Below, one piece after another: positions 7,292 to 16,570 of a DNA stretch of 59,580 nucleotides. The DNA is taken from positions 1-59,580 of the forward strand of contig DIKO01000006.1 in assembly GCA_002423615.1 (NCBI GenBank). Reading direction: 5' to 3'. The DNA is from Desulfobacteraceae bacterium UBA5616. GTDB taxonomy: Bacteria; Desulfobacterota; Desulfobacteria; Desulfobacterales; UBA5616. The position numbers and the translations under genes were made by a program. Under the pieces are notes generated by a model that made no database searches, was not told the DNA's origin, and was given only the letters and a program-made list of their open reading frames with translations. Every line of letters begins with the position of its first letter. Position 1 is the first letter of the stretch.

Positions 7292-7320
7292 TTGACAATT
7301 ATCCATCCATCCGGTACGCT
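7292..7320 (+). promoter_or_regulatory. Candidate promoter of the act-cco operon
   Basis: A consensus TTGACA (7292-7297) is followed after 17 bases by TACGCT (7315-7320), a weaker -10 match (3 of 6). It lies 75 bases before the actB start and directly after the tandem repeats. A short palindrome, ATTTCA-T-TGAAAT (7322-7334), overlaps the likely transcription start. Confidence 0.45.
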
Positions 7321-7394
7321 GATTTCATTGAAATGGTTTTGACAGAGCCGTCTTCTCTTGAAGCAAACCAGCAGTGGAAAACGGATTCACGACA

Positions 7395-10352
7395 ATGAAA
7401 CGGCGCACCTTCCTCAAGATCGCCGGAATGGGCAGCATTTCACTGGCGGGATGCTCGCCCGACCCGGAAAAAAATCTGTTCGCCCTGATTCACGCCGCCC
7501 CGGACGGTGTAACGGGCGAGGCGGCCTGGTATGCGTCCACCTGCCGGGAATGCCCGGCCGGTTGCGGCATCCTGGCGAAACACAGGGAAGGCCGGGTGAT
7601 CAAACTCGAAGGTAACCCCCTCCATCCGGTGAACAAAGGCAGGCTCTGCATCCGGGGACAGGCGGCCCTCCAGGGGGTGTACAGCCCCAGGCGGCTCAAA
7701 ACGCCCCTGCTGAAGGAAAAAGGCGTGTTCAAGCCGGTTTCCTATGCGGCCGCCGAACAAATCATTGCCCGAAGGGCTGAAGACGCCGCGGCAAAGGGGA
7801 AAAACCGGGTCCGGATGCTGACGGAGGTCACCGGGGAATGTCTTCTAAACGTCTTCGACCGGGCCCTGGAAAAATGGAAATCCGCAAAAACCCTTGTTTT
7901 CGAGCCCTTTGCCTATGAATCCCTGAAAACGGCCAATTTGAACGTTTTCGGCCTGTATGGGTTGCCTTCCTACCATATTGAAAAAGCCGATGTGCTGGTG
8001 TCTTTCGGTGCTGATTTTCTCGAAACCTGGCTCTCCCCGGTGTCCTATGCGGGAAAATTCAAGGAAATGCACGCACTGTCCGGCGGGAAAAAAGGGATGT
8101 TCATTCATGTCGGCCCTTTCCGGTCCCTGACCGGGGCCGCTTCGGACCTGTGGGTGTCCTGCAGACCCGGAACCGAAGGGGCCATTGCCCTGGGTCTTGT
8201 CCGGGAATTTGCCGGAAAGGGCCGGACCCCTGCGCACCCCCCGGGATTTGCGGAAAAACTCAAGGCCGCGGCCGCCCTCTATTCAAAGGACACCGTGGTC
8301 CGGATGTCCGGAATTTCGCCGGAGCAATTCGATATTCTGGTCAACGCCGTCAGAGGCGCGCGATCGCCCCTGGTGCTGGGGACCGGTTCGGGGACTCCCG
8401 GGGACAATGCCCTGCAGACGGACATGGCGGTCAACCTGTTAAATCTTCTTCTGGACCCGGAGCTTACGCTCCTGGATTTCCATGCCCGGCACCGGGTGGA
8501 AATCGCCGCCCCAAGGTCCGATGCGGTTGAATTTTTCGAGGCTGTGGCCGAAGACCCCGTCGATCTGCTGCTGATTCACCGGTCCGACCCGGCCTTCTAT
8601 CTGCCGGGCCGGACGGCCGTAACCGGGGTGCTGAACCGGAAAAGCCTCTTCAAGGTCTGTTTCACCGAGGTGATGAACGAAACCGCCGAATCCGCGGACC
8701 TGGTGTTTCCGCCCGGCCATTATCTGGAAACCTGGGATGAATACGCCGGGGTCGCGGGTATGGTGTCCATGGTCCAGCCCGTCACGGCAAGCCTTTACAA
8801 CGCGCCGGGGACAGGAGATGTTTTTCTCAGGGCCGCATCCGGCGGAACCGGCGGCAAAACCCCCATGAAGGCGTTTGTCCATAATCGGCTGAAAGACCGC
8901 GGGAAAATAAAAGACCGGAAGGACTGGGTCGAGGTCGTCGGCCGCGGAGGCGTCTTCGATGCCGGTCTGCCTTCCCGGTCCGACCGGCATGCAGAGGTCC
9001 GGATAAATCCCGGTGAAAAGATCTGGGAGGGGTTCAGCGGGCCCCGGGAACAGGAGGCCAATACCCGCTTTTTCGCGGTGGTCCCGGGCATCCGGTTTTT
9101 TGACGGCCGGGGAGGGGACCGTTCCTGGCTTTCTGAAATACCCGATGCCATGACCCAGGTGGCCTGGCAGAATCCGGTTCTGGCCCATCCGGACACCCTG
9201 GCCCGGGACCGGGTCCGGCACGGGGAGATCATCCGGGTCACGACCGGCCGGGGAGAAGCCACTTTCCCGGTTTATGAAACCCCCCTGGTGCGTCCGGGGA
9301 TCTATATCGTCTCCCTTGCCGGGCGTGGTTTTTCAAAAAAAGCGGAACCCGTCCGGCAGCACTCCCTTTCCCTGCTGCCGGCGGAGACGCTGCCGGTTTC
9401 CGGCGGCCCCCGCTGTGATGCCCCTCTGGTTCAGGTTCAGGGGACCGGGGCATTTATTCGATTCGCCCGGACCGACGGCAGCCGCACCCAGCTCAACCGT
9501 AAAATCGCCCTGAGCATCCCTCTGGACCGAGTGAAGGGCCGCCGGGATGCCGGCCTTTCTGAAAAGACCGCAGGGTATTCCATGAACGAATTTCCCCTGA
9601 CCCTGCCCCTGCCCGAAGGCTATGACGCCGGCCGGGATTTTTATCCCCCCCATGCCCATGAAAAATACCGGTGGTCCATGATCGTGGACCTGGACCGGTG
9701 CGTCGGGTGCGGGGCCTGCATGGCGGCCTGCTACGCGGAGAACAACATCGGCGTTGTCGGGGAAGACCGGATAAGAGAGGGCAGGGAGATGTCCTGGATA
9801 CGGATCGAGCGGTACCACGACCCGGACAGACCGGAAAACCTGATCTTTTTCCCCATGATGTGCCAGCACTGCGACAATGCCCCCTGTGAATCCGTCTGTC
9901 CGGTGACTGCACCCCACCATTCGAAGGAGGGCCTAAACAACCAGATCTACAACCGGTGCATCGGCACCCGGTTCTGCGCCCAGAACTGCCCGTACAAGGT
10001 GAGGCGCTTCAACTGGTTTGAATGGACATGGGAAGACCCCCTGAGGCTGATGCTGAACCCCGACGTCACCGTCCGGAGCAAAGGGGTCATGGAAAAATGC
10101 TCGTTCTGCATTCAGCGCATCAAGCACGCCCATGGCCGCGCCAAGGATGAAAACCGCGGGATTCTGGACGGGGAAGTGGTTCCGGCATGCGTTCAAACCT
10201 GCCCCACCGGGGCCATTGTGTTCGGCAATCTCATGGACCCGGAAAGCCGGGTCCGGAAACTGGCCGATGATCCGAGGGCCTATCAGGCCATGGGGTATCT
10301 GAACACCAAGCCGGCCGTCATTTACCTGAAGAAAGTGATCCCGGGAACCTGA
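7395..10352 (+). CDS. actB: Alternative complex III subunit ActB (molybdopterin-like plus iron-sulfur)
   Basis: This 985-residue periplasm-facing protein has a Tat signal (MKRRTFLK) ending in an apparent lipobox S-L-A-G-C. Residues about 45-750 form the molybdopterin-oxidoreductase-like domain, and the C-terminal 240 or so form the ferredoxin domain with four Cys clusters: CVGCGACMAAC, CQHCDNAPCESVC, CIGTRFCAQNC, and CSFC paired with CVQTC. In alternative complex III this subunit passes electrons from the quinol site toward cytochromes. The N-terminal domain keeps CX2CX3CX27C, the usual spacing for a [4Fe-4S] cluster in molybdenum enzymes. A GTG at 7374 is an alternative start, but the ATG at 7395 gives a clean Tat signal. 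actC follows after 2 bases. Confidence 0.9.
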   Translation: MKRRTFLKIAGMGSISLAGCSPDPEKNLFALIHAAPDGVTGEAAWYASTCRECPAGCGILAKHREGRVIKLEGNPLHPVNKGRLCIRGQAALQGVYSPRRLKTPLLKEKGVFKPVSYAAAEQIIARRAEDAAAKGKNRVRMLTEVTGECLLNVFDRALEKWKSAKTLVFEPFAYESLKTANLNVFGLYGLPSYHIEKADVLVSFGADFLETWLSPVSYAGKFKEMHALSGGKKGMFIHVGPFRSLTGAASDLWVSCRPGTEGAIALGLVREFAGKGRTPAHPPGFAEKLKAAAALYSKDTVVRMSGISPEQFDILVNAVRGARSPLVLGTGSGTPGDNALQTDMAVNLLNLLLDPELTLLDFHARHRVEIAAPRSDAVEFFEAVAEDPVDLLLIHRSDPAFYLPGRTAVTGVLNRKSLFKVCFTEVMNETAESADLVFPPGHYLETWDEYAGVAGMVSMVQPVTASLYNAPGTGDVFLRAASGGTGGKTPMKAFVHNRLKDRGKIKDRKDWVEVVGRGGVFDAGLPSRSDRHAEVRINPGEKIWEGFSGPREQEANTRFFAVVPGIRFFDGRGGDRSWLSEIPDAMTQVAWQNPVLAHPDTLARDRVRHGEIIRVTTGRGEATFPVYETPLVRPGIYIVSLAGRGFSKKAEPVRQHSLSLLPAETLPVSGGPRCDAPLVQVQGTGAFIRFARTDGSRTQLNRKIALSIPLDRVKGRRDAGLSEKTAGYSMNEFPLTLPLPEGYDAGRDFYPPHAHEKYRWSMIVDLDRCVGCGACMAACYAENNIGVVGEDRIREGREMSWIRIERYHDPDRPENLIFFPMMCQHCDNAPCESVCPVTAPHHSKEGLNNQIYNRCIGTRFCAQNCPYKVRRFNWFEWTWEDPLRLMLNPDVTVRSKGVMEKCSFCIQRIKHAHGRAKDENRGILDGEVVPACVQTCPTGAIVFGNLMDPESRVRKLADDPRAYQAMGYLNTKPAVIYLKKVIPGT

Positions 10353-10354
10353 AC

Positions 10355-11680
10355 ATGGCAGAGGCGCCTTTAACCACCACATTCGAGGACATCGACCGCA
10401 CGGTGCTGAACACCCTGGGCCCTGCGCCGGCAAGGTACTGGGCCGGTGTTCTGTTGCTGGCCGCAGGAATCGCGGTCGGGGGGCTTTGCTGGATTTATCA
10501 GATATTTGTCGGCATCGGCGTGGGGGGGCAGAACAACCCCGTGGCCTGGGGCACCTATCTGATCAATTTCGTGTTCTGGGTGGGGATCGCGCATTCCGGG
10601 ACCTTGATTTCGGCCATTCTCCATCTTTTCCGCGCCGGGTGGCGAAATCCCATTGCCCGGGCCGCCGAGACCATGACGGTTTTCGCCGTGTGCGTGGCCG
10701 GCCTTTTCCCGTTTGTCCATCTGGGCCGGGTGTGGATGGTGTATTACATGCTTCCCGTGCCCAACCAGAGGGATCTCTGGCCCAATTTTCAGTCTCCCCT
10801 GATGTTCGACGTCATCGCCATTTCCGCTTACCTGACGGTCAGCGTTCTGTTCTGGTACACGGGGATGCTGCCGGACCTGGCCACTGTCCGGGACCACTCG
10901 ACGGGCCGGAAACAAAAGATATTCACCGTGCTGTCCCTGGGGTGGACCGGGTCCCAGCGCCAATGGTTCCATCACGGCCGGGCCTACCTGTTTTTCGCTT
11001 CCCTGGCCACCCCGCTGGTCATATCGGTCCACAGCGTGGTGTCCTGGGATTTCGCCCTGGGAGTGGTCCCGGGGTGGCACACCACGATATTCGCGCCGTA
11101 TTTCGTGGCAGGGGCGATCCATTCCGGACTTGCCATGGTCATCACCCTGATGGTCCCGCTGCGGAAATTATTCCGCTATGAGCGGTATATCACCCTGGAT
11201 GTGCTGGAAAACATCGCCAAGACCATCATTTTCACCGGCCTGATCGTTGCCTTCGCCTACGGCACGGAGGTCTTCATGGCGTGGTACAGCGGCAACCCCA
11301 TTGAAATGGAGACGTTCCGCTGGCGGATCACCGGTCATTACGGTCTTTTCTTCTGGATCATGGTGACCTGCAACACCCTGGTTCCCCTGCTGTTTTTTTT
11401 CAAAAGGATCCGGACTTCCATCCCCTGGCTGCTGGGGATCTGCCTCCTGGTGAACATCGGCATGTGGTTTGAACGGTTCGTCATCATCGTGGGGAGCGTG
11501 GCCCATGATTTCATCCCCCATGCCTGGGGACATTACGCCCCCACCCTGGTGGAATACGGCGTCATGCTGGGCAGCTTCTGCCTGTTCTTCTTTCTGTTCG
11601 TCCTCTTTGTCAAGCATATGCCGTCCCTGGCCATGGCCGAACTCAAACACAGCGCAACCGGAGGGGGCCATGGGGACTAA
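10355..11680 (+). CDS. actC: Alternative complex III subunit ActC (NrfD-like membrane protein)
   Basis: This 441-residue NrfD/PsrC-family protein has about ten membrane segments. The N-terminal V-L-N-T-L-G-P and the segment N-N-P-V-A-W-G-T-Y-L-I-N-F-V-F-W-V-G-I are characteristic of ActC. It is expected to hold the quinol-binding site facing the periplasmic iron-sulfur subunit ActB, encoded immediately upstream. The next gene, actD, starts inside its last codons, so translation is coupled. Confidence 0.9.
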   Translation: MAEAPLTTTFEDIDRTVLNTLGPAPARYWAGVLLLAAGIAVGGLCWIYQIFVGIGVGGQNNPVAWGTYLINFVFWVGIAHSGTLISAILHLFRAGWRNPIARAAETMTVFAVCVAGLFPFVHLGRVWMVYYMLPVPNQRDLWPNFQSPLMFDVIAISAYLTVSVLFWYTGMLPDLATVRDHSTGRKQKIFTVLSLGWTGSQRQWFHHGRAYLFFASLATPLVISVHSVVSWDFALGVVPGWHTTIFAPYFVAGAIHSGLAMVITLMVPLRKLFRYERYITLDVLENIAKTIIFTGLIVAFAYGTEVFMAWYSGNPIEMETFRWRITGHYGLFFWIMVTCNTLVPLLFFFKRIRTSIPWLLGICLLVNIGMWFERFVIIVGSVAHDFIPHAWGHYAPTLVEYGVMLGSFCLFFFLFVLFVKHMPSLAMAELKHSATGGGHGD

Positions 11681-12176
11681 AAAAATCGTGCTGGGGCTTT
11701 TTGACAGCGAGGAAAAAACCGTCTCGGCCATCCGCGCGCTGAAGTACTCGCCATGGAAGGTCGAAGACGTTTTCAGCCCGGTTCCCGGAAATGGCCTGGC
11801 AGAGGCCCTGGGCATGGGGAAAAGCAGGGTGGGGTATTTTACCCTGGCCGGCGGTATTCTGGGGTTTCTGACGGGGTTTTTTCTTGCCGCCTGGACCGCG
11901 GGGCAGTGGAACATCATCATCTCCGGAAAACCGGTGATTTCCCTGATTCCTTTTTTTATCGTGGGCTTCGAGCTGACCATATTGTTCGGCGTCGGGGCCA
12001 ATGTGCTGGGATTTCTGATCTTCGCCGGCCTCCCCCGGCTGAAGCTGCCGGATTATTATGATCCCCGGTGTTCCGGAGCTTTTTTCGGCGTTGCCGCCTC
12101 ATGCGGCGAGGAGGATCAAGAGCGGTTGACGTCCTTTTTGAAAAAACGGGGCGCCGACATCAGGATAATGGACTGA
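11670..12176 (+). CDS. actD: Alternative complex III subunit ActD (DUF3341)
   Basis: This 168-residue protein has an N-terminal soluble part (V-L-G-L-F-D-S-E-E-K-T and A-I-R-A-L-K, recognisable as DUF3341), two membrane helices (about residues 55-75 and 90-120), and a C-terminal cytoplasmic tail ending A-D-I-R-I-M-D. ActD is a small structural subunit of alternative complex III with no cofactor. The ATG at 11670 overlaps the end of actC and follows a purine-rich GGAGGGGG, which decides the start. Confidence 0.88.
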   Translation: MGTKKIVLGLFDSEEKTVSAIRALKYSPWKVEDVFSPVPGNGLAEALGMGKSRVGYFTLAGGILGFLTGFFLAAWTAGQWNIIISGKPVISLIPFFIVGFELTILFGVGANVLGFLIFAGLPRLKLPDYYDPRCSGAFFGVAASCGEEDQERLTSFLKKRGADIRIMD

Positions 12177-12185
12177 GATGCTGAA

Positions 12186-13352
12186 ATGACGTCTGATTCT
12201 CCGGAATATCCCTTTCATGTGAAAAGGTCCGCATTTGCCGGATTCGCCGTCCTGGCGGCCGCGGGCGTGGCCGGGTTCGCGATGCTGATGTTCCAGGGCC
12301 GGCCGGACAGGGCCTGGCAGGCCTTTCTGACGAATTTTCTCCTGTTCTCGGCCATGGCCCAGGGCGGCCTGCTCTTTTCGGTGGTCATGCACCTTTGCCG
12401 TGCCCGGTGGAGCAGGGGGGTGTCACCTGTGGCCGAGTCGTTTTCCGCCTTTTTTCCCGTATCACTGCTGCTGTATTTCATTCTGTTTCTGGGGAAGAGC
12501 CATGTGTTTCCCTGGCTGCACCACGATCTCGGGGAAAAACAGGCCTGGCTGAACCTTCCCTTTCTGTTTTCAAGGGATGTTTTCGGCCTGCTGGTCCTGT
12601 ACGGCTCGGGACTTGCCTATGTCCGCCAGGCGGTCAGAAGCAGAACCCCCCGGCCGGAAGAGGACATGGACCGGATCCGGAAGCGGATGAGCCTCTTCGG
12701 GGTGATTTATGCCGTCTCCTTTGCCGTGGTCATTTCCCTTCTGTCCTATGACCTGGTCATGTCTGCGTCGCCCCATTTCGTTTCAACCCTTTTCGGGGCC
12801 TATTCCTTTGTCAAGGCGTTTTACCTGGGCATCGCCGGCATCATCGTTCTTTGCACCCTTCTCCAGAAAAGCGGGGCAGCAGGGTTCAGCCTTTCCCCTT
12901 CCCGGTTTCACGACCTGGGGAAGCTCCTTTTCGCCTTCTGCCTGGTGTGGGCGGATTTTTTTTACTGCCAGCTGGTGGTGATCTGGTACGGTAACATCAC
13001 CGAGGAAACCCATTATCTGATTCTGCGCACCATGGTTTCTCCCTGGAGGGAACTGGCCTGGTTCGTGTTCATCGTCTGCTTTGTTCTGCCCTTCATCATC
13101 CTGCTCAACAGGGCGGTCAAGACAAAGCCCCTGTTCATGACCGGGCTTTGTATCCTCATTATTCTGGGACTCTGGCTGGAGCACCTTCTGCTGCTGGGCC
13201 CCGAGCTCTTTCCCCATGCCGTGGAACTGCCCATAGGTTTTTTCGACGGGCTGATCTTTACCGGTTTTCTGGGGCTCATGGCCGCATGCCTGGCCGGATA
13301 TGCGGGAATATTTCCCGAGATACGGGAAAATCATGAAGGGGAGGCGTCGTGA
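12186..13352 (+). CDS. actF: Alternative complex III subunit ActF (membrane protein)
   Basis: This 388-residue integral membrane protein has about ten hydrophobic segments and a tail E-I-R-E-N-H-E-G-E-A. It resembles ActF, the second large membrane subunit, which is related to ActC but thought not to bind quinol. The conserved F-L-F-S-R-D-V-F-G-L-L-V-L-Y region is seen at about 135-150. It starts 9 bases after actD. Its TGA overlaps the ATG of the multiheme actA (TGATG). ActE, often encoded between ActD and ActF, is instead found at 17095. Confidence 0.85.
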   Translation: MTSDSPEYPFHVKRSAFAGFAVLAAAGVAGFAMLMFQGRPDRAWQAFLTNFLLFSAMAQGGLLFSVVMHLCRARWSRGVSPVAESFSAFFPVSLLLYFILFLGKSHVFPWLHHDLGEKQAWLNLPFLFSRDVFGLLVLYGSGLAYVRQAVRSRTPRPEEDMDRIRKRMSLFGVIYAVSFAVVISLLSYDLVMSASPHFVSTLFGAYSFVKAFYLGIAGIIVLCTLLQKSGAAGFSLSPSRFHDLGKLLFAFCLVWADFFYCQLVVIWYGNITEETHYLILRTMVSPWRELAWFVFIVCFVLPFIILLNRAVKTKPLFMTGLCILIILGLWLEHLLLLGPELFPHAVELPIGFFDGLIFTGFLGLMAACLAGYAGIFPEIRENHEGEAS

Positions 13353-13903
13353 TGGAGCCCGCCGTCCTCTTTAAAAACGGATGGATGTTCATCCGGGCCA
13401 ACCTGACCGCGATCCTGGTTTCGGCCGGCACTGTTCTCTCCCTGGGGGCTTTCCTGTGGCTTTTCTACATGCCGCCCGCATTTGATATCGGCCCTGAGCA
13501 GCCCATTCCCTTCAGCCACCGGGTGCATGCCGGAGTGAAGTCCATAGATTGTAAATTCTGCCATCCCTATGTGGCCAGAAGCGTGCATCCCGGGATTCCG
13601 CCGGTTGAAAAATGCCTGTACTGCCATAATTACATCATCGCCGGACACCCCGAAATTCTCAAGGAACACGCGTATTTCAATGCCGGAAACCCGGTTCCCT
13701 GGGTGAAGGCCAATTATCTGCCGGAGCATGTGATGTTCAACCACAAGCGGCACATTCAAAAGGAGGTCCTCTGCGAGGCCTGCCACGGGGATATCCTTTC
13801 CATGGACAGGATCAAAGGGGTACGGTTTAAAATGGAATTCTGCATAGCTTGCCACCGGGAGAAAAAGGCCAACCTGGACTGCTGGCTGGGGTGTCATAAT
13901 TGA
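13352..13903 (+). CDS. actA: Alternative complex III multiheme cytochrome ActA
   Basis: This 183-residue protein has one N-terminal membrane anchor (about residues 18-40) and a multiheme domain. CXXCH sites are at 67-71 (CKFCH), 88-92 (CLYCH), 141-145 (CEACH) and 164-168 (CIACH). A fifth site at 177-182 is CWLGCH, spaced CX3CH. ActA is normally pentaheme, so the fifth heme may attach through this unusual motif. Several free His residues (HRVHAG, HKRH) can serve as distal ligands. The ATG overlaps the actF stop and follows GGGGAGG. In many act operons actA is first; here it is last of the core set, just before ccoN. Confidence 0.85.
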   Translation: MEPAVLFKNGWMFIRANLTAILVSAGTVLSLGAFLWLFYMPPAFDIGPEQPIPFSHRVHAGVKSIDCKFCHPYVARSVHPGIPPVEKCLYCHNYIIAGHPEILKEHAYFNAGNPVPWVKANYLPEHVMFNHKRHIQKEVLCEACHGDILSMDRIKGVRFKMEFCIACHREKKANLDCWLGCHN

Positions 13904-13934
13904 GGCTATAGGCGATGGGCGATAGGAGATAGGA

Positions 13935-15305
13935 GTGGTGATTTTTCGGAAACTCGATACAATTTCTTACCCCACGGCCCTGGGGTTTGCTCTGACATCC
14001 GCGGTGTGGATGGCAATCGCGACGTTTACGGGGCTTCTGGGGGCGACCGAGCTCATTGCGCCGGACCTGACTTCGGCATGGGGGTGGCTGGAGTTCGGCA
14101 GGATACGTCCCATCCATGTGAACCTGGTGATTTTCGGGTTTGTCGGCCCGGGCCTGTTTTCCGCGGCCGTCTATATCCTGCCGCGGCTGCTGCGCACCTC
14201 CCTTTACAGTGAAAGGCTGGGGGTTTTGACCGTATCCGCCTGGAACATCACCCTTCTGGCTGCGACGGTGAGCCTGTCTCTGGGGTATTCCCAGGGCCGG
14301 GAATACGCTGAAATGGTCTGGCCGATCGATGTCCTCATCGTCGTCGGCCTGCTGCTGCTGTTTTTCAACCTGGTCATGACCGTCCGCAAAAGGGAAGAGC
14401 CGGTCTTGTACGTGTCCGTCTGGTATATGCTGGCCGCGGTGATCCTGACCGCCTCCACCTTCGCGCTGGGAAACGTGATCTGGCAACCCTCCACAGGGGC
14501 TCTGGCCGGCATCCCCGACGCGATCATCCTGTGGTTTTACGGCCACAATGTCTTCGGCCTGTTCCTGACCCCCCTGTCCATCGGGGTCGCCTATTATGTG
14601 ATTCCCAGGGCCTGCAGGGCTCCCCTTTACAGCCACACCCTGTCCCTCATCGGATTCTGGGCCCTCATCGTCGTGTATACCCATATCGGCACCCATCACC
14701 TGCTGCAGGTTCCGGTTCCCACATGGCTGAAAGTCATTGCCATTGTGGACTCCGTGGCCATGGTGATTCCGGTCATGGCGTTTCTGATCAATATCTGGTA
14801 TACGGTGAAAGGAAAACTGGGTGAAATTCATGCGGACATCGGCGCCAGGTTCATCTTCAGCGGCACCATCATGTATTTTTTTGTCAGCATTCAGGGATCC
14901 ATGATGGCCCTGCCCGATGTCCAGCGCGTCACCCATTTCAACAACTGGGTGGTGGGCCACGCCCATATCGGGGTCCTGGGCTTCTCCGGCATGATCGCCA
15001 TCGGCGGACTGTACCATGTGCTGCCGCTGATGCTCCGGCGGCCGGTTTACAGCCTGTTTCTGGCGGATCTCCAGTACTGGCTGATCCTGATCGGCGTTTC
15101 CGGTTTTGCCGTGGTATTGACCATTGCCGGACTCATCCAGGGAAACGCCTGGCTCAACGGGGAAACCGTTTACCGGGTCCTTTCGCAGATTCACGTGTAC
15201 TATGTGATCAGGGCGTCCCTGGGATTGATGATATTCACCGGGGCGCTGATCGGCGTGTACAATATGGTCGGAACCATCTGGTTTCGGGGGGAAGCATCAT
15301 CATGA
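13935..15305 (+). CDS. ccoN: cbb3-type cytochrome oxidase catalytic subunit CcoN
   Basis: This 456-residue heme-copper oxidase subunit I has about twelve membrane helices. Metal ligands expected in C-family oxidases are present: His61 (low-spin heme), His204 in F-Y-G-H-N, His254-His255 in G-T-H-H-L, and His342/His344 in V-V-G-H-A-H. Tyr248 in V-Y-T-H-I-G is placed like the cross-linked helix-VII Tyr of cbb3 enzymes. It reduces oxygen to water at high affinity. The start is GTG (13935) after AGGAGA. A short GATAGGAG-type repeat fills the gap after actA. Confidence 0.92.
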   Translation: MVIFRKLDTISYPTALGFALTSAVWMAIATFTGLLGATELIAPDLTSAWGWLEFGRIRPIHVNLVIFGFVGPGLFSAAVYILPRLLRTSLYSERLGVLTVSAWNITLLAATVSLSLGYSQGREYAEMVWPIDVLIVVGLLLLFFNLVMTVRKREEPVLYVSVWYMLAAVILTASTFALGNVIWQPSTGALAGIPDAIILWFYGHNVFGLFLTPLSIGVAYYVIPRACRAPLYSHTLSLIGFWALIVVYTHIGTHHLLQVPVPTWLKVIAIVDSVAMVIPVMAFLINIWYTVKGKLGEIHADIGARFIFSGTIMYFFVSIQGSMMALPDVQRVTHFNNWVVGHAHIGVLGFSGMIAIGGLYHVLPLMLRRPVYSLFLADLQYWLILIGVSGFAVVLTIAGLIQGNAWLNGETVYRVLSQIHVYYVIRASLGLMIFTGALIGVYNMVGTIWFRGEASS

Positions 15306-16234
15306 AAATGACACCCCTTGCCGTTGTCGTCGGGAGCCTGCTGATTCTGGGAGCGGTCGTTTTTGTGGCCGTTATCCTCCCCACTGCGGATACGTCAAAC
15401 ACCCCCGCTTCCGACATCCTGCGACCCCGGACCCCGGCCGAAAACCAGGGCAGGGCTCTTTACATCGCCAACGGGTGCGTGTTCTGCCACAGCCAGTCCA
15501 TCCGCAATATCGACTGGGACCTGGGGGCGAAACGCATCGCCCGGGCCGGGGACTATCTGATGGACCGCCCCATTCTCCTGGGCTCCGAGCGGACCGGACC
15601 GGATCTTTCCCAGGAAGGGGGGGAACACCCGGACGACTGGCATACCGCCCATTTCAAGAACCCCCGGATCACACGGCCCCTTTCCATCATGCCGGCCTTC
15701 GCGTTTCTGGATCAGGGGTCGAGGAATTCCCTGATCCGGTATGTTCAGGGGCTGGGTTTAAAGGATGCGGATCTTCGCATGAAGCGCCAGACCTACTGGA
15801 AAAAGGAATCCGTCAGGGCCTATGAAGCCGGCCCCGAAGCCAATATCCGATGGCTTCATGACATGGTGCCCGAGGGGTGGCGCAAACTGCCCAATCCCTA
15901 TCCCACCACCGCAGCCGGCCTGGCCCGGGGGCATAAAATCTACCAGGATTTCTGCCTGGGGTGCCACGGGCCCATCGGGGACGGCATGGGACCGGCCCAG
16001 GCCGATCTTTATCCGCCCCCGCTGAACTTCACCATTCTGAAGGGCAGGGGGATCACCGGCGGCATTTTGTATTACCAGATCATGAACGGGATCACCGGCA
16101 CGGCCATGCCGTATTTCAAAAGAGAGCTCGAGTCCGAGAAAATCTGGGATGTTGGCGATTTTGCGGCGGTTTATTTTATCAACCAGAGCGATGCCGGCGG
16201 CGACCCCGCCGGCATAGACGCGGCCTATGAATGA
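15302..16234 (+). CDS. ccoO: CcoO cytochrome c subunit with extra C-terminal cytochrome c domain
   Basis: The 310-residue protein has an N-terminal anchor (about residues 5-27), then a CcoO domain with CVFCH (59-63), followed by CHSQSIR and the signature S-E-R-T-G-P-D-L-S and D-D-W-H-T-A-H-F. A second cytochrome c domain carries CLGCH (218-222) and a likely axial Met in T-A-M-P-Y-F. Ordinary CcoO ends at about 200 residues with one heme, so this is a fusion. The second domain probably replaces part of the diheme CcoP, which is not encoded here. Its ATG overlaps the ccoN stop by 4 bases. Confidence 0.9.
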   Translation: MKMTPLAVVVGSLLILGAVVFVAVILPTADTSNTPASDILRPRTPAENQGRALYIANGCVFCHSQSIRNIDWDLGAKRIARAGDYLMDRPILLGSERTGPDLSQEGGEHPDDWHTAHFKNPRITRPLSIMPAFAFLDQGSRNSLIRYVQGLGLKDADLRMKRQTYWKKESVRAYEAGPEANIRWLHDMVPEGWRKLPNPYPTTAAGLARGHKIYQDFCLGCHGPIGDGMGPAQADLYPPPLNFTILKGRGITGGILYYQIMNGITGTAMPYFKRELESEKIWDVGDFAAVYFINQSDAGGDPAGIDAAYE

Positions 16235-16288
16235 GGCCCTTTCGGCCGGGCTTCACATCCGGGCCGACCGGAACAAGGCGGGAGGGAA

Positions 16289-16546
16289 ATGTACTACCCC
16301 TATTTCATCACCTACATGATCGTGGGCATCGCCCTCAGTCTGGTTGTATTTTTCTGGGCTTTAAAACAGGGGCAGTTCAAGGATCAGGACCGGGCGAGGT
16401 TCCTGGCCCTGGCGGATGGGGATGAAATCCATAATATCCGGCGGATTCTTCCCTTCACCCGTTACGAGGGGATTGCACTGTTTCTCCTGGCATGCATCGG
16501 CCTCGGCCTGACCGCTGCCGTGCTGATTCGCGCTGTTTTAAAATGA
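16289..16546 (+). CDS. ccoS: CcoS-like oxidase assembly protein
   Basis: The 85-residue protein has an N-terminal membrane helix followed by F-F-W-A-L-K-Q-G-Q-F-K-D-Q-D, the hallmark of CcoS, then a second helix at the C-terminus (about 60-83) that ordinary CcoS lacks. CcoS is needed for cofactor insertion into cbb3 oxidases. Its position right after ccoO supports the call. The ATG follows GGAGGG. Confidence 0.75.
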   Translation: MYYPYFITYMIVGIALSLVVFFWALKQGQFKDQDRARFLALADGDEIHNIRRILPFTRYEGIALFLLACIGLGLTAAVLIRAVLK

Positions 16547-16570
16547 GAATTCAAAAAAAAAGGTGGCGCC

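Noticed and set aside
13827..15194. Minus-strand frame of 455 codons
   Set aside because: It is antisense to ccoN, which has every expected metal ligand. The Gln/Asp/His-rich composition is a shadow pattern.
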